From the NCBI GenBank assembly GCA_002309375.1, contig DBXK01000014.1:33457-70218 (forward strand): a DNA stretch of 36,762 nt. Reading direction: 5' to 3'. Every line of letters starts with the position of its first letter. The first letter of the stretch is position 1. Shown in pieces: positions 23,996 through 32,365 of the stretch. A program made the position numbers and the translations under genes. The stretch comes from Christensenella sp. UBA1214. Its GTDB lineage: Bacteria; Bacillota; Clostridia; Christensenellales; CAG-138. The notes beneath the pieces are model-generated. The model was not told the DNA's origin. It ran no database searches and saw only the letters and a program-made list of their open reading frames with translations.

Positions 23996-24307
23996 TTAAA
24001 GCTTCGCGCCGCAGTTCTCGCAGAATTTGCCTCCGCTTACGGGCGCGCCGCAGTTCGTGCAGAATTTCGGCTTTGCTTTTTCCCGCTCGGCTTGCTCCTG
24101 CCTGAGTTTTTCGATTTTTTCCATAAACTCGCGGTTCTTCCTGCTTTCCTCTTCCATGTATTTCTTCGCTCCTTCTTCTGCCCGGCGGCGTTCCTCCGGA
24201 GTCAGCTTTTCGAGGGCTGCTCTGGCCTCCTTCTCCGCTTTTTCGGCGAGCTTCGCAAGCCTTTCTTCGGGGCTCAGATTGGGATCGAATTCCATTTCGT
24301 TTTCCAT
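23996..24307 (-). CDS. Coiled-coil protein with C-terminal zinc ribbon
   Basis: A 103-aa highly charged protein. Residues 12-80 are rich in Glu, Lys, Arg and Ala with heptad-like spacing, suggesting a long helix or coiled coil. The C-terminus holds CTNCGAPV and CENCGAKL (C83, C86, C96, C99), a four-cysteine zinc ribbon. Shine-Dalgarno GGAG precedes the ATG. It lies 24 nt after the GNAT gene and is likely co-transcribed with it. The function is unknown. Confidence 0.8.
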   Translation of the reverse strand: MENEMEFDPNLSPEERLAKLAEKAEKEARAALEKLTPEERRRAEEGAKKYMEEESRKNREFMEKIEKLRQEQAEREKAKPKFCTNCGAPVSGGKFCENCGAKL

Positions 24308-24331
24308 TTTGCTCTTCTCCTTTGATTGGTT

Positions 24332-24817
24332 TTATATGTTCTTTTGATAAAGCACGGCGGGCTCTCCGTCGGCATTCAGGTATTCTTTGATGAAAGAGAA
24401 GCCTTCCTTTTGCAGGATCCTCCGCGAATACTTGTTGATCGGGTCGGTGATGGCGACGATCCTTGAAGAAAGGCCGGATCCCGCCGCGAGGGCGAGAAGC
24501 TTTTCTGCAAGCTCCGTGCCGTATCCGCGGCGCCAAAACTGCGGAAGGAGCATATACTCGATCTCGAGCGCATCGAATTCGTCGTTCCGGATCAGCGAGC
24601 CCATCCCGGCAAATTCCTCCCGCCCGTTTTCACGGAGGAAGACCTTGTAGAACCCGAGGCTTTCATCCTCCGCGTTCTGCGCGAGCACCAGCGGGAAAAA
24701 GGCTTCCGCTTCCTCCTTCGTAAAGGGCCTGCCGAGGTTCATATTCATCGCTTCCTCGTTGAAGACCAAACGGCAGTACAGTTCCTTATCATTTTCCCCG
24801 AATTTTTCAAGTTTCAT
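24332..24817 (-). CDS. GNAT-family acetyltransferase (RimJ/RimL-like)
   Basis: A 161-aa single-domain protein. It shows the motif A segment LPQFWRRGYGTELAEKLLAL (about residues 94-113) and a C-terminal NKYSRRILQKEGF typical of RimJ/RimL-type N-acetyltransferases, which modify protein N-termini or small amines. GAGAGAT lies before the ATG. The acceptor is unknown. Confidence 0.88.
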   Translation of the reverse strand: MKLEKFGENDKELYCRLVFNEEAMNMNLGRPFTKEEAEAFFPLVLAQNAEDESLGFYKVFLRENGREEFAGMGSLIRNDEFDALEIEYMLLPQFWRRGYGTELAEKLLALAAGSGLSSRIVAITDPINKYSRRILQKEGFSFIKEYLNADGEPAVLYQKNI

Positions 24818-24852
24818 AATGATCTCTCTGATAATAAAAGCCGAAATGCCTT

Positions 24853-25659
24853 TCAGCGGGCCGTAATTTTAACATGCACCGTGTCGCCGTCCGCGATGCC
24901 GAGCTTTTTGCGGATCGCTTTCAGCACGCCGATGACATAGCAGATACTCCCGCTTTCATCCCGAACGCCCATATTGACGATGCTTCCGTCATAGGGCTCG
25001 CCGTTGAATTCGGCATGGACTTTGATCCGACCTTTGCCGAATTCCTTTTTGATGTCATAGGGGAAGACCACATATGCGCCGCTGCCGGCTTCATGCAGCA
25101 CGGCGTCGAACGCATACGTCTTTTCGGGCGGCTCCATCCGCTTCTCAAAGCGGAACATGCCGTCCGGGAACTGATCGTTCAACGCTTCCGCAGGATCGGG
25201 ATCATTTGGATCGGGATGGCGGCTGTTGAAGAATTCAACGATATGAAAGCCGCAGTGGTTGACGTAAAAATGGATGTTCCGCGTTTCAAAATACGGCGTG
25301 CAGGTCTCCCAGATTTTCACTTCCGGATGCAGCTTTTCAACTGCGCACCAGGCAGCATATCCGACGCCCCTGCTGTGGAGCTTCGGCGAAACGAAAAGCA
25401 GCTCAAGGTCGCCGCAGCTGCCGTCCACGCTGATCACAACGCCGCCGACCTTTTTGCCGTCCAGAAGGATACGGTAAGCTTCGCCTCCGTCGATCGACTG
25501 TTTGATCGTCTCGCGGGAGATGATCTCGCCGTCCTCCTCGAAATGGTCGTCGCGGCGCCCGAATTCCTCAAGAGCACCGTAATTGAACGCCTCCTGATTA
25601 TCGAGTATGAACTGCTCCCGGTCATCGGGCGTCAGCGCAGCAAGGGTGACATCGTTCAT
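24853..25659 (-). CDS. GNAT acetyltransferase fused to a DUF1905-like domain
   Basis: A 268-aa two-domain protein. The N-terminal part has LFVSPKLHSRGVGYAAW, a GNAT acetyl-CoA motif, and YVNHCGFHIVEFF near the end of the fold. The C-terminal 90 residues (TYAFDAVLHEAGSGAYVVFP to GDTVHVKITAR) match the layout of DUF1905-type small beta-barrels (FGKGRIKVHAEFNGEPYDGS, RKKLGIADGDTV). I chose the ATG at 25659, with GGAGG 5 nt upstream, over the in-frame ATG 24 nt earlier. It has its own promoter at 25692-25720. Confidence 0.8.
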   Translation of the reverse strand: MNDVTLAALTPDDREQFILDNQEAFNYGALEEFGRRDDHFEEDGEIISRETIKQSIDGGEAYRILLDGKKVGGVVISVDGSCGDLELLFVSPKLHSRGVGYAAWCAVEKLHPEVKIWETCTPYFETRNIHFYVNHCGFHIVEFFNSRHPDPNDPDPAEALNDQFPDGMFRFEKRMEPPEKTYAFDAVLHEAGSGAYVVFPYDIKKEFGKGRIKVHAEFNGEPYDGSIVNMGVRDESGSICYVIGVLKAIRKKLGIADGDTVHVKITAR

Positions 25660-25691
25660 TATTGCCTCCACAAGAGCTTTCATTCGGGTTC

Positions 25692-25720
25692 AGTTTACCA
25701 TATTCCGAAAAGGATTTCAA
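25692..25720 (-). promoter_or_regulatory. Promoter of the GNAT-DUF1905 gene
   Basis: Minus strand TTGAAA (25715-25720), a 17-nt spacer ending in TATGG, then TAAACT (25692-25697). It has the same geometry as the three promoters at 28493, 30893 and 32284. Confidence 0.65.
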
Positions 25721-25756
25721 CGACGGCGGCAAAGAAGCGGCGGATCGCGGCAGACG

Positions 25757-25786
25757 CATTATAAAAACAGGAGCGTGATGCTCCTG
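25757..25786 (-). terminator. Terminator of the YwaF-like gene
   Basis: CAGGAGC (25768-25774) and GCTCCTG (25780-25786) form a 7-bp stem with a 5-nt loop, followed on the minus strand by TTTTTATAATG. Confidence 0.82.
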
Positions 25787-25828
25787 CTTTCATCATTGAC
25801 GGTGTATTCGCTTTTGTGATCCGCAGAC

Positions 25829-26578
25829 TCATTGCAGCGCTTTCTGTTTTTCGCGCTTCTTCTGCTTGAGCTCCTTGATGATATAGGGCAGGGAAACGAG
25901 CGTTTCGCCGATGAAGCCGACGAGCAGCAGCCGCAGGAAGTAAACATACCAGCCTTTGTCCATGTTGAGAAAGGGCAGATTTTCCGCCGGCGGCTCGACA
26001 ACGAAGAAGAAGTTTGTCTTATAAACGCTCAGCGCGCTGTTGACCCAGATCATGATCAGGATCAGGCAGAGGAAAACGACAAGATTGCGGATGTATGCCT
26101 TCAGCCCGAGGTCGACCTGCTTGGTGATGATATAGTACAGCGCAAGGTACATCATTGCCGAATGGTAGATGAAGCACTGATACGGCCCGACCTCATCGAA
26201 GCGGACGCCGCTCGTAGCAACGAGGATCGCGCTGAAAGCGCCGATAAGCCCGATCGGAACAAAAAAGCTTATGATCTTCTTTTCACGCTCCTCGTTCTTT
26301 TGGATCGCCAGATAAAAGAATATGAAGATGAAGATCGAACAAAGGTGAAGGGGAAGGGCGCTGGGCGAAAGGACTCCGCCGATAACTTTTTCTCCGGCGT
26401 CGTCATACCGGGGGTGGATGCGCGTGAACATTTTACAGAGCTCGCTCGCGATCGAAAACCCGACCATGATCAGCAGTGCGGTCTTTTTCTTGAACTTGAA
26501 TTTCAGGGAAATAAAAAGCAGGATGCCGATGATCGCAACGCTGATCCCCATCCAGATGAAATGATTTGTTGTAAACAT
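25829..26578 (-). CDS. YwaF/TIGR02206-type integral membrane protein
   Basis: A 249-aa protein with six to seven predicted helices and a basic C-terminal tail (KELKQKKREKQKALQ). The segment SALPLHLCSIFIFIFFYLAI is the hallmark region of the YwaF/TMEM164-like family, with its conserved histidine after LPL. The family is widespread in Firmicutes and its function is not established. Start supported by AGGAGAG. The upstream region holds an extended -10 (TGTTAGAAT) but no clear -35. Confidence 0.8.
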   Translation of the reverse strand: MFTTNHFIWMGISVAIIGILLFISLKFKFKKKTALLIMVGFSIASELCKMFTRIHPRYDDAGEKVIGGVLSPSALPLHLCSIFIFIFFYLAIQKNEEREKKIISFFVPIGLIGAFSAILVATSGVRFDEVGPYQCFIYHSAMMYLALYYIITKQVDLGLKAYIRNLVVFLCLILIMIWVNSALSVYKTNFFFVVEPPAENLPFLNMDKGWYVYFLRLLLVGFIGETLVSLPYIIKELKQKKREKQKALQ

Positions 26579-26666
26579 AATCTCTCCTGAAGCTTGAATT
26601 TACAATATTCTAACATATTTTCCGGGGAAAATCCAGAAGCCGCCGAAACCGCAAACATGCCTCGCC

Positions 26667-27773
26667 TTAAGAACGATCCTTCTCTTCCTGTGCTTCCCGT
26701 CTTCTGCGGCGCTGCTCGCGATTGTTCTTTTCGGATTCGAAAATCTCCACTGCCGCGTCGGTGAGCGCATCGGGCCAGACCTTCCCGGAGGAAATGATAT
26801 TCGCCCACGGGCAGAGCTTCTCGTAATCGTCGTCGAATATGACGGTATAGGGCGGGCCGCAGCGGTCGTTCACGTCCATATAGAGGTGACGCCCTTCGCC
26901 GATGAGCTTGTAGGTATCCCTGTCGCTCATGCCGTCTTCGAGCAGATCGAAGATCTCCTTCGTGATCTCGTAAAGATGATACGCGCCGACGCCTCCGCGC
27001 TCGGCGGTGTATGTGCCGGCCGCTTCGTTATAACAAGCTTTCCAGCACTGACCTTCCTTGAAATACAGCTTGGCCTCCGCCGGTTCGGGATCGAGCAGAT
27101 CCGCCAGCTCGTGAAGATCGCCGATCATGTGATCGATCCGGAAACCCTCCGGCGCGGGCTTGTTTTCGGGATTGTACCAGCAGGTCACGATCCCGGCGTT
27201 CATGCCGCCCCGGATATCGCTCGTCAGCGAGTCGCCGATTATCATTATCTCCGAAAGATCCTTTGGCCGGATCGCGGCGAATACCTTTTCAAAGAAACCG
27301 ATGTTGGGCTTTTCAACGCCCAGCTCCTCCGAAAGAAAGACGCCGTCCATGATCTCGCCGAGCTTCGATCTTTCGAGCTTCTTTGTCTGCGCGGCGACCG
27401 TGCCGTTGGAAACAACGTACTGCCGCACCTTCCCGCGGAGACTGTTCACAATATTCAGGCTGTCGTCGCGGTAGACGATCGTATCGCCCAAAGTGAGCTG
27501 ATAGCGCTCGTTGAACTTCGGCGCGATAGATGTATCGATGCCGTATTCGCCGAAAAACTGCTCGAAACGGCGGATAAGCACCTCCGCCTTTGTGAGCTCA
27601 TTCCTTTCGAGCCTCTGCCAGTAACCGACGTTGATCTCGGAATACCGCGCAAGCATCTCGTCCGTGCATTCGCCGAGGCCGAATTCCGCGAACAGCGTTC
27701 TTATCGCCGCCCGCTCCGCTGCGCCGAAATCGAGCAGCGTTCCGTCAACATCCCACAGAACGGTCGTTATCAT
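26667..27773 (-). CDS. HAD-superfamily hydrolase (YjjG-like) with unassigned C-terminal domain
   Basis: A 368-aa protein. Residues 1-228 are a HAD hydrolase of the YjjG/noncanonical pyrimidine nucleotidase type: DVDGTLLDF with nucleophile D8 and D10, SNGT (122-125), K155 in EKPN, and GDSLTSD (180-186). Single-domain YjjG proteins end near residue 230. Here another 140 residues follow, with a mixed alpha/beta region (KLYFKEGQCWKACYNEA to PYTVIFDDDYEK) that I do not recognise and a highly charged tail (NREQRRRRREAQEEKDRS). The HAD part would dephosphorylate a small phosphometabolite. AGGAGA precedes the start. Confidence 0.85.
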   Translation of the reverse strand: MITTVLWDVDGTLLDFGAAERAAIRTLFAEFGLGECTDEMLARYSEINVGYWQRLERNELTKAEVLIRRFEQFFGEYGIDTSIAPKFNERYQLTLGDTIVYRDDSLNIVNSLRGKVRQYVVSNGTVAAQTKKLERSKLGEIMDGVFLSEELGVEKPNIGFFEKVFAAIRPKDLSEIMIIGDSLTSDIRGGMNAGIVTCWYNPENKPAPEGFRIDHMIGDLHELADLLDPEPAEAKLYFKEGQCWKACYNEAAGTYTAERGGVGAYHLYEITKEIFDLLEDGMSDRDTYKLIGEGRHLYMDVNDRCGPPYTVIFDDDYEKLCPWANIISSGKVWPDALTDAAVEIFESEKNNREQRRRRREAQEEKDRS

Positions 27774-27863
27774 TGAAAGGTCTCCTTGATTATTCGTAAG
27801 TTCCGCCGCTTTTCCGTATTTTTCCGCCCGTTGGAGCGAGGTTTCTTCAACGCGCCGGCTTTT

Positions 27864-28415
27864 TTATTTCAGCTTCGCGCCGACTTTGAATGCGTCCGCG
27901 ACCTTTTCGCCGAGCGCAAGATAAGCGTAATTTGCGGGATCGAACGCGATGGGCTTCAGCTTTTTGATATCGATATGTCCATCGGTCATGACGCTTTCAT
28001 CGGCGGAAACGTTCACGATCTCGCCGATCAGGATCCCGTTTTCAAAGCTCTTGACCCTGCATTCGAGCGCCATCGGCAGCTCGTCAATGAGAGGCGCGTC
28101 CACGAATTCGCTCTTCGTCGCATGGAAGCCCGCCCGCTCGAACTTGTCCGGGACCTTGCGCGCGGATTCGATGCCAACGTAATCGCAGGCGACGACGTGA
28201 TCCTCCGTGGCCATGCTGACGGTAAAGGCTTTTCTCACCGCAAGATTATCGGTGGTCTTGTGCTCGCCGAGGCTGATCGTGATCTCCTTGAAATCCGTTG
28301 TGATGCCCCATGCCGCGTTCATCGCGTCGGGCACGCCGTTCTCATCGTAGGTCGCGATGATCAGCACCGGCTGCGGCAGCATGATGGGCTTTGCTCCGAA
28401 ATTGACTCTTGCCAT
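27864..28415 (-). CDS. Flavin reductase-like FMN-binding protein
   Basis: A 183-aa protein of the flavin reductase domain family, with the opening LPQPVLIIATYDENGVPDAM, then NAAWGITTD and the FMN-contact stretch SLGEHKTTDNLAVRKAFTVS. Clostridial members bind FMN and act as NAD(P)H:flavin oxidoreductases or flavoredoxin-like electron carriers. CGGAGG precedes the start, and the promoter at 28493-28521 drives it. Confidence 0.9.
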   Translation of the reverse strand: MARVNFGAKPIMLPQPVLIIATYDENGVPDAMNAAWGITTDFKEITISLGEHKTTDNLAVRKAFTVSMATEDHVVACDYVGIESARKVPDKFERAGFHATKSEFVDAPLIDELPMALECRVKSFENGILIGEIVNVSADESVMTDGHIDIKKLKPIAFDPANYAYLALGEKVADAFKVGAKLK

Positions 28416-28492
28416 TTTTGTTTCCTCCGTGTATGTATTTGTCGTGAGGATGCGCTTTCGCTTATCCTCACAAATAACTGTTTGCGGAAATC

Positions 28493-28575
28493 AGTTTATC
28501 ATATTCGCGCAGCTTTTTCAATCTCGTCAAAAGAAAACCGCCGCCATCACAGGAGAGAGGCAAGCGGGGGAGTGA
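28493..28575 (-). promoter_or_regulatory. Promoter module copy 1 (behind the UvrA-like gene, before the flavin reductase)
   Basis: Minus strand TTGAAA (28516-28521), 17 nt, TAAACT (28493-28498). Directly upstream lies TTTTCTTTT behind a GC-rich segment (28540-28570), probably a degraded terminator of the UvrA-like gene. The core is shared with copies at 30893 and 32284. Confidence 0.72.
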
Positions 28576-30855
28576 CTATATCATCTCTTTCAGATAAATA
28601 CCGGTTTTTGAATCATTGCAGCAGACGATCTGCTCCGGCGTGCCCTCGAACACGATCTCGCCGCCGGCGGAGCCGCCCCCGGGGCCGAGGTCGATTATCC
28701 AATCCGCCTGCGCGATCAGCTCCAGGCGGTGTTCGATCATCACGACGGTGTTGCCTTCCGAAACGAGCCTGCGCAAAAGGGCGAGCAGCATCTCGGTATC
28801 CTTGCTGTGGAGGCCGATGCTCGGCTCGTCGAGAACGTAGATCTGCCCCTGCTTGTGCAGCTCGCTCGCGAGCTTGACGCGCTGCACCTCGCCGCCCGAG
28901 AGAGTGCTCGTCGGCTGACCGAGGGTAAGATAATCGAGGCCGACGTCGATCATGCTTTTGAGGCGCGTGCGGATCTTCGCACTGTCGAAGAACGCGTATG
29001 CTTCCGCAATGGTAAGGCCCATGACCTGCTCGATGTTCCTGCCGCGATAGAGATACGAAAGCGCGGTGGGATTGTATCTGTGGCCGCCGCATTCCTCGCA
29101 GGTGACGGTCACGGGCTCTGCGAACGCCATTTCATAGCTGATCTGACCTGTGCCGCGGCAGATGGGGCAGCCGCCCTCGGAGTTGAAGCTGAACCAGCCG
29201 GCGCCGACGCCGTTTGCCTTGGCGAACACCTTGCGGATCTCATCCATCACGCCTGTGTAGGTGGCGGGGGTGGAGCGGATGGAAGTACCGATCGGCTTCT
29301 GGTCGATGACTATCGCATCGGGGAACCTCTTCGGGAATTCATAGCGCATAAGCGAGCTTTTGCCGCTGCCCGCAACGCCTGTCACGGCGGTGAGGATACC
29401 TTTGGGTATCGTCACGTTCACGTGCTTCAAATTGTGACAGCAGGCGTCAATGACTTCGTATCCCTCCGTCCACGGCAGCGGAGAGCGGTTGAGCCCGATC
29501 CTTTTGCCGACAGCCTCGGCGGTCGGTGTGCCGGCCGCTTTCAGCTGCGGAAGACTCCCCGCAAAAACAACTTCGCCTCCGCCTGCGCCCGCGCCGGGGC
29601 CGAGCTCGATGATGTGATCCGCAAGCTCGATCATCCGGCGGGAATGCTCCACAACGAGGACGTTGTTGTGCTTTTCCCTCAGCTCGCAGAGCATGCGGCC
29701 TATGCGCTCGGCGTCGGCAGGGTGAAGCCCCGCGGTCGGTTCATCGAATATGTAGGTGATGTTATTGAGATAACCGCCGAGATTGCGCACCATCTTCAGG
29801 CGCTGCGCTTCTCCTCCGGAAAGAGTCTCGGTTTTGCGGGATAATGAAAGATAGCCGATCCCGACGTCGATCATTCGCTCAAGGTATTCTGCGATCTGCT
29901 TTGCGAGCGAGCTGCCGCGCGGGTCGTCGATGGTCCGAAGGAACGGCAGCAGATCTGCCGCAGTCATGTCCATGCAGTCGACGATATTCTTTCCGTTTAT
30001 CCTTGAAGCGAGCGCCTTCGGGTTGAGGCCGGAGCCTCCGCAGCTTTTGCAGAAACCGCGCCGGACGTGCGTCAAAATCTCGTCCTGCAGGCTCTTTTTG
30101 AGCTTGGTGATGTCCCTTTTCATATAGACGCGCTCAAAGCGCGGATACACGCCCTCGTACGGCAGATAATCCATGCGGCCGGCATTATTGCACTTGAACT
30201 CCACCATGAGCGGCTCGTCGGGGCCGTATTCCAGCACCTTCCATTCCTCCGGGCTGAAATCCCGCAGCTTTTTATATGGATCGATGAGGGGGTTGTTCTG
30301 GTAGTAGACGGTCTGCCAGCCCGAAGAGAACTGGCTGAAGAGTATCCCGCCTTCCGCAATGCTTTTATCCCTGTCGAAAAAGCTTTCCTTATCAAGCTCT
30401 ATCTGCTCCCCGATGCCCGTGCAGTCTGGGCACGCTCCGGCGGGATGATTGAAGGAATACGCCATCGAGCCGCCGGCGGAGGGCTCGCCAACGCGCGAGA
30501 ACAGCAGACGGATCAGCGGCGCCACGTCCACCGCCGTGCCGACAGTGGAGCGGGACGAAGCGCCAATGGGATGCTGATCCACGACGATGGCGGGGGTGAG
30601 GTTGCGTATCTCGTCCACCTTAGGGCGGTCGAAGTGCGGCATCCTGTTGCGGATGAACAGCGGATAGCTCTGCTGCCATTCGCGCTCCGATTCCACTGCG
30701 ACGGTATCGAACGCAAGCGAGCTTTTACCGGATCCGGAAACGCCCGCGAACACAACGAGCTTTCCCTTCGGGATCGTCACGTCTATGTGCTTCAGGTTAT
30801 TCTCGGATGCGCCGAGGATCTCGATATTGTCGCTTGAACCGATAGGTTTGCTCAT
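28576..30855 (-). CDS. Short UvrA-like ABC ATPase
   Basis: A 759-aa protein with two UvrA-type ATPase modules: Walker A GVSGSGKSSLAFD near residue 38 and GVAGSGKSSLMRY in the second half, signatures LSGGEAQRLK and LSGGEVQRVK, and Walker B regions FDEPTAGLHP and LDEPSIGLHS. Zinc-finger cysteine pairs are visible (CPDCTGIG, CKSCGGSG, CPICRGTG, CEECGG). Housekeeping UvrA is about 940 aa, so this paralogue lacks roughly 180 residues of inserted domains. Such short forms are linked to drug tolerance or unknown roles. I chose the ATG at 30855, with AAGGTGG upstream; the frame extending to 31080 runs through the promoter and terminator. Confidence 0.87.
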   Translation of the reverse strand: MSKPIGSSDNIEILGASENNLKHIDVTIPKGKLVVFAGVSGSGKSSLAFDTVAVESEREWQQSYPLFIRNRMPHFDRPKVDEIRNLTPAIVVDQHPIGASSRSTVGTAVDVAPLIRLLFSRVGEPSAGGSMAYSFNHPAGACPDCTGIGEQIELDKESFFDRDKSIAEGGILFSQFSSGWQTVYYQNNPLIDPYKKLRDFSPEEWKVLEYGPDEPLMVEFKCNNAGRMDYLPYEGVYPRFERVYMKRDITKLKKSLQDEILTHVRRGFCKSCGGSGLNPKALASRINGKNIVDCMDMTAADLLPFLRTIDDPRGSSLAKQIAEYLERMIDVGIGYLSLSRKTETLSGGEAQRLKMVRNLGGYLNNITYIFDEPTAGLHPADAERIGRMLCELREKHNNVLVVEHSRRMIELADHIIELGPGAGAGGGEVVFAGSLPQLKAAGTPTAEAVGKRIGLNRSPLPWTEGYEVIDACCHNLKHVNVTIPKGILTAVTGVAGSGKSSLMRYEFPKRFPDAIVIDQKPIGTSIRSTPATYTGVMDEIRKVFAKANGVGAGWFSFNSEGGCPICRGTGQISYEMAFAEPVTVTCEECGGHRYNPTALSYLYRGRNIEQVMGLTIAEAYAFFDSAKIRTRLKSMIDVGLDYLTLGQPTSTLSGGEVQRVKLASELHKQGQIYVLDEPSIGLHSKDTEMLLALLRRLVSEGNTVVMIEHRLELIAQADWIIDLGPGGGSAGGEIVFEGTPEQIVCCNDSKTGIYLKEMI

Positions 30856-30892
30856 GCTGTTCCACCTTTTTAGACCCTGTTTTATCGAGAAG

Positions 30893-30961
30893 ATAATACC
30901 ATATCCGCGCCGCTTTTTCAATCTCGGCAAAAGAAAACGCCGCCCTCCGAAGGAGAGCGGC
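30893..30961 (-). promoter_or_regulatory. Promoter-terminator module copy 2
   Basis: Minus strand TTGAAA (30916-30921), a 17-nt spacer ending in TATGG, TATTAT (30893-30898) drives the UvrA-like gene. Immediately upstream is the aminopeptidase terminator: a hairpin at 30939-30961 (GCCGC...TCC GAA GGA...GCGGC) followed by TTTTCTTTT. Confidence 0.78.
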
Positions 30962-31000
30962 AGAACTGTTGCTTTCAGAGATCCGCAGGAACCTCGTTTA

Positions 31001-32224
31001 TCAGAACGCCCACTTGCCGCTGCGGAAGACGGGAACGACCTTCCCTTCGCGGGTGACGGCGTCGATATCAAGGCCCTCATAGCCGATCATGAAATCCACA
31101 TGGATCATGGAATCATTGATGCCGAGCGCGCGGCACTCATCAAGGCCCTTGTCCTCAAAGCCGTCGATGCAGTCCGCAAAGCCCATGCCGAGCGCCAGAT
31201 GGCAGGCCGCGTTCTCATCGAACAACGTTTCATAGAACAGCAGGCCGGATTCGGAGATGGGGGAGTTCACGGGCACGAGCGCGCATTCGCCGAGGTAAGC
31301 CGCGCCTTCGTCCATCTCGATCATCTGCTTCAAAAGCGCCTCGTTCTTTTCGGCGTGCACCTCGACGGCCTTGCCGCTTTCAAAGCGCACGGAGAAATTC
31401 TCGATGAGCTGGCCCTGATAGGAGAGGGGCTTCGTGGCGTAAACGACGCCCTCCGCCTTGCCGCGCATCGGGGAGGTGAAGCATTCCTCAGTGGGGATGT
31501 TCGGGTTGAAGAATACGCCGCCGAGGGTCGTATCACCGCCGCCCTTGAACACGCCTTCGGGGATCATGCCGACGGTCAGATCCGTGCCGTTATCGCCCTT
31601 ATAGCGCAGCTCCGCGATGTGCAGACTGTTCAGATATGCGCAGCGGTCGTGCAGATCCTTGTTGTGCGCTTCCCATGCGGCAACGGGATCGTCCGTCACG
31701 CGGGAAGTTGCGAGGATCGCCTCCCAAAGCTTCTCGATGGCCTTGCCGCGGGGCAGGTCGGGGAAGAGCTTCTTCGCCCATTTCGCGCCGGGAACGGCCG
31801 CGATGCACCACTGGTATTTGTTTTCCATCTTATCGGAATAGGGCTTGATGATGGGCCAGCTCTTCTGGCGCGCCTTTGCGACCTTGCCCTGGTTGATGCC
31901 CTTCAGACCGTCGGGATCCTCGGAAGCGAGATAGATGCGGCAGGGGAGCGTGTCAACATAGAACTGGAGACGGGTCTTCTCCCACTCCTCGATCTTCGCC
32001 AGCGTGGTAACGGTCTGGTGGCGGACGTGCAGCTTTTCAAGGGGCTGATAGTCGAATTTGACGGTGACCTTTTTCGCGCCGGCCTTATAGCATTCATCGA
32101 CGAGCAGCTCAACGAACCTGGGCTGATCGAGATCGCAGGTTATGATGACCTCCTGCCCCTTCTGAATGTTGACGCCGACCCGGGCGATGAGGCGCGCATA
32201 TTTGCGCAGAACGGTTTGCTTCAT
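31001..32224 (-). CDS. M29-family aminopeptidase (AmpS/AmpT type)
   Basis: A 407-aa cytosolic metallopeptidase of normal family length. Conserved pieces include the N-terminal YARLIARVGVNIQKGQEV, the metal-ligand region NPNIPTEECFTSP, GAAYLGECALVP, NAACHLALGMGF and IHVDFMIG near the C-terminus, which together supply the Glu, His and Asp ligands of the M29 co-catalytic metal site. It removes N-terminal residues from peptides. AAAAGGAG precedes the start. Confidence 0.93.
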   Translation of the reverse strand: MKQTVLRKYARLIARVGVNIQKGQEVIITCDLDQPRFVELLVDECYKAGAKKVTVKFDYQPLEKLHVRHQTVTTLAKIEEWEKTRLQFYVDTLPCRIYLASEDPDGLKGINQGKVAKARQKSWPIIKPYSDKMENKYQWCIAAVPGAKWAKKLFPDLPRGKAIEKLWEAILATSRVTDDPVAAWEAHNKDLHDRCAYLNSLHIAELRYKGDNGTDLTVGMIPEGVFKGGGDTTLGGVFFNPNIPTEECFTSPMRGKAEGVVYATKPLSYQGQLIENFSVRFESGKAVEVHAEKNEALLKQMIEMDEGAAYLGECALVPVNSPISESGLLFYETLFDENAACHLALGMGFADCIDGFEDKGLDECRALGINDSMIHVDFMIGYEGLDIDAVTREGKVVPVFRSGKWAF

Positions 32225-32283
32225 GTTTGTATCTCCTTTTTGTTTTTCTTCTGCGTTTCCGCAGAATCCGGTTTACCGGAGCA

Positions 32284-32312
32284 AGTATACCATACCCGCG
32301 CCGTTTTTTCAA
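32284..32312 (-). promoter_or_regulatory. Promoter module copy 3 (M29 aminopeptidase)
   Basis: Minus strand TTGAAA (32307-32312), a 17-nt spacer ending in TATGG, TATACT (32284-32289). The spacer is almost identical to that at 30893. Here no gene lies on the same strand upstream and the hairpin part is missing. Confidence 0.75.
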
Positions 32313-32336
32313 TCTCACCGAAAGAAAAACGCATGG

Positions 32337-32365
32337 TTGATTCATTTGATCATGTATGGTAAAAT
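32337..32365 (+). promoter_or_regulatory. Possible divergent promoter into the intergenic gap
   Basis: TTGATT (32337-32342), 17 nt ending in TATGG, TAAAAT (32360-32365) on the plus strand, divergent from the M29 promoter. It points into about 340 nt without a clear gene. Confidence 0.5.

Noticed and set aside
30856..31080. N-terminal extension of the UvrA-like protein by 75 residues
   Set aside because: The extension would be translated from the terminator and promoter region. The ATG at 30855 has a good Shine-Dalgarno and directly precedes the ATPase fold.
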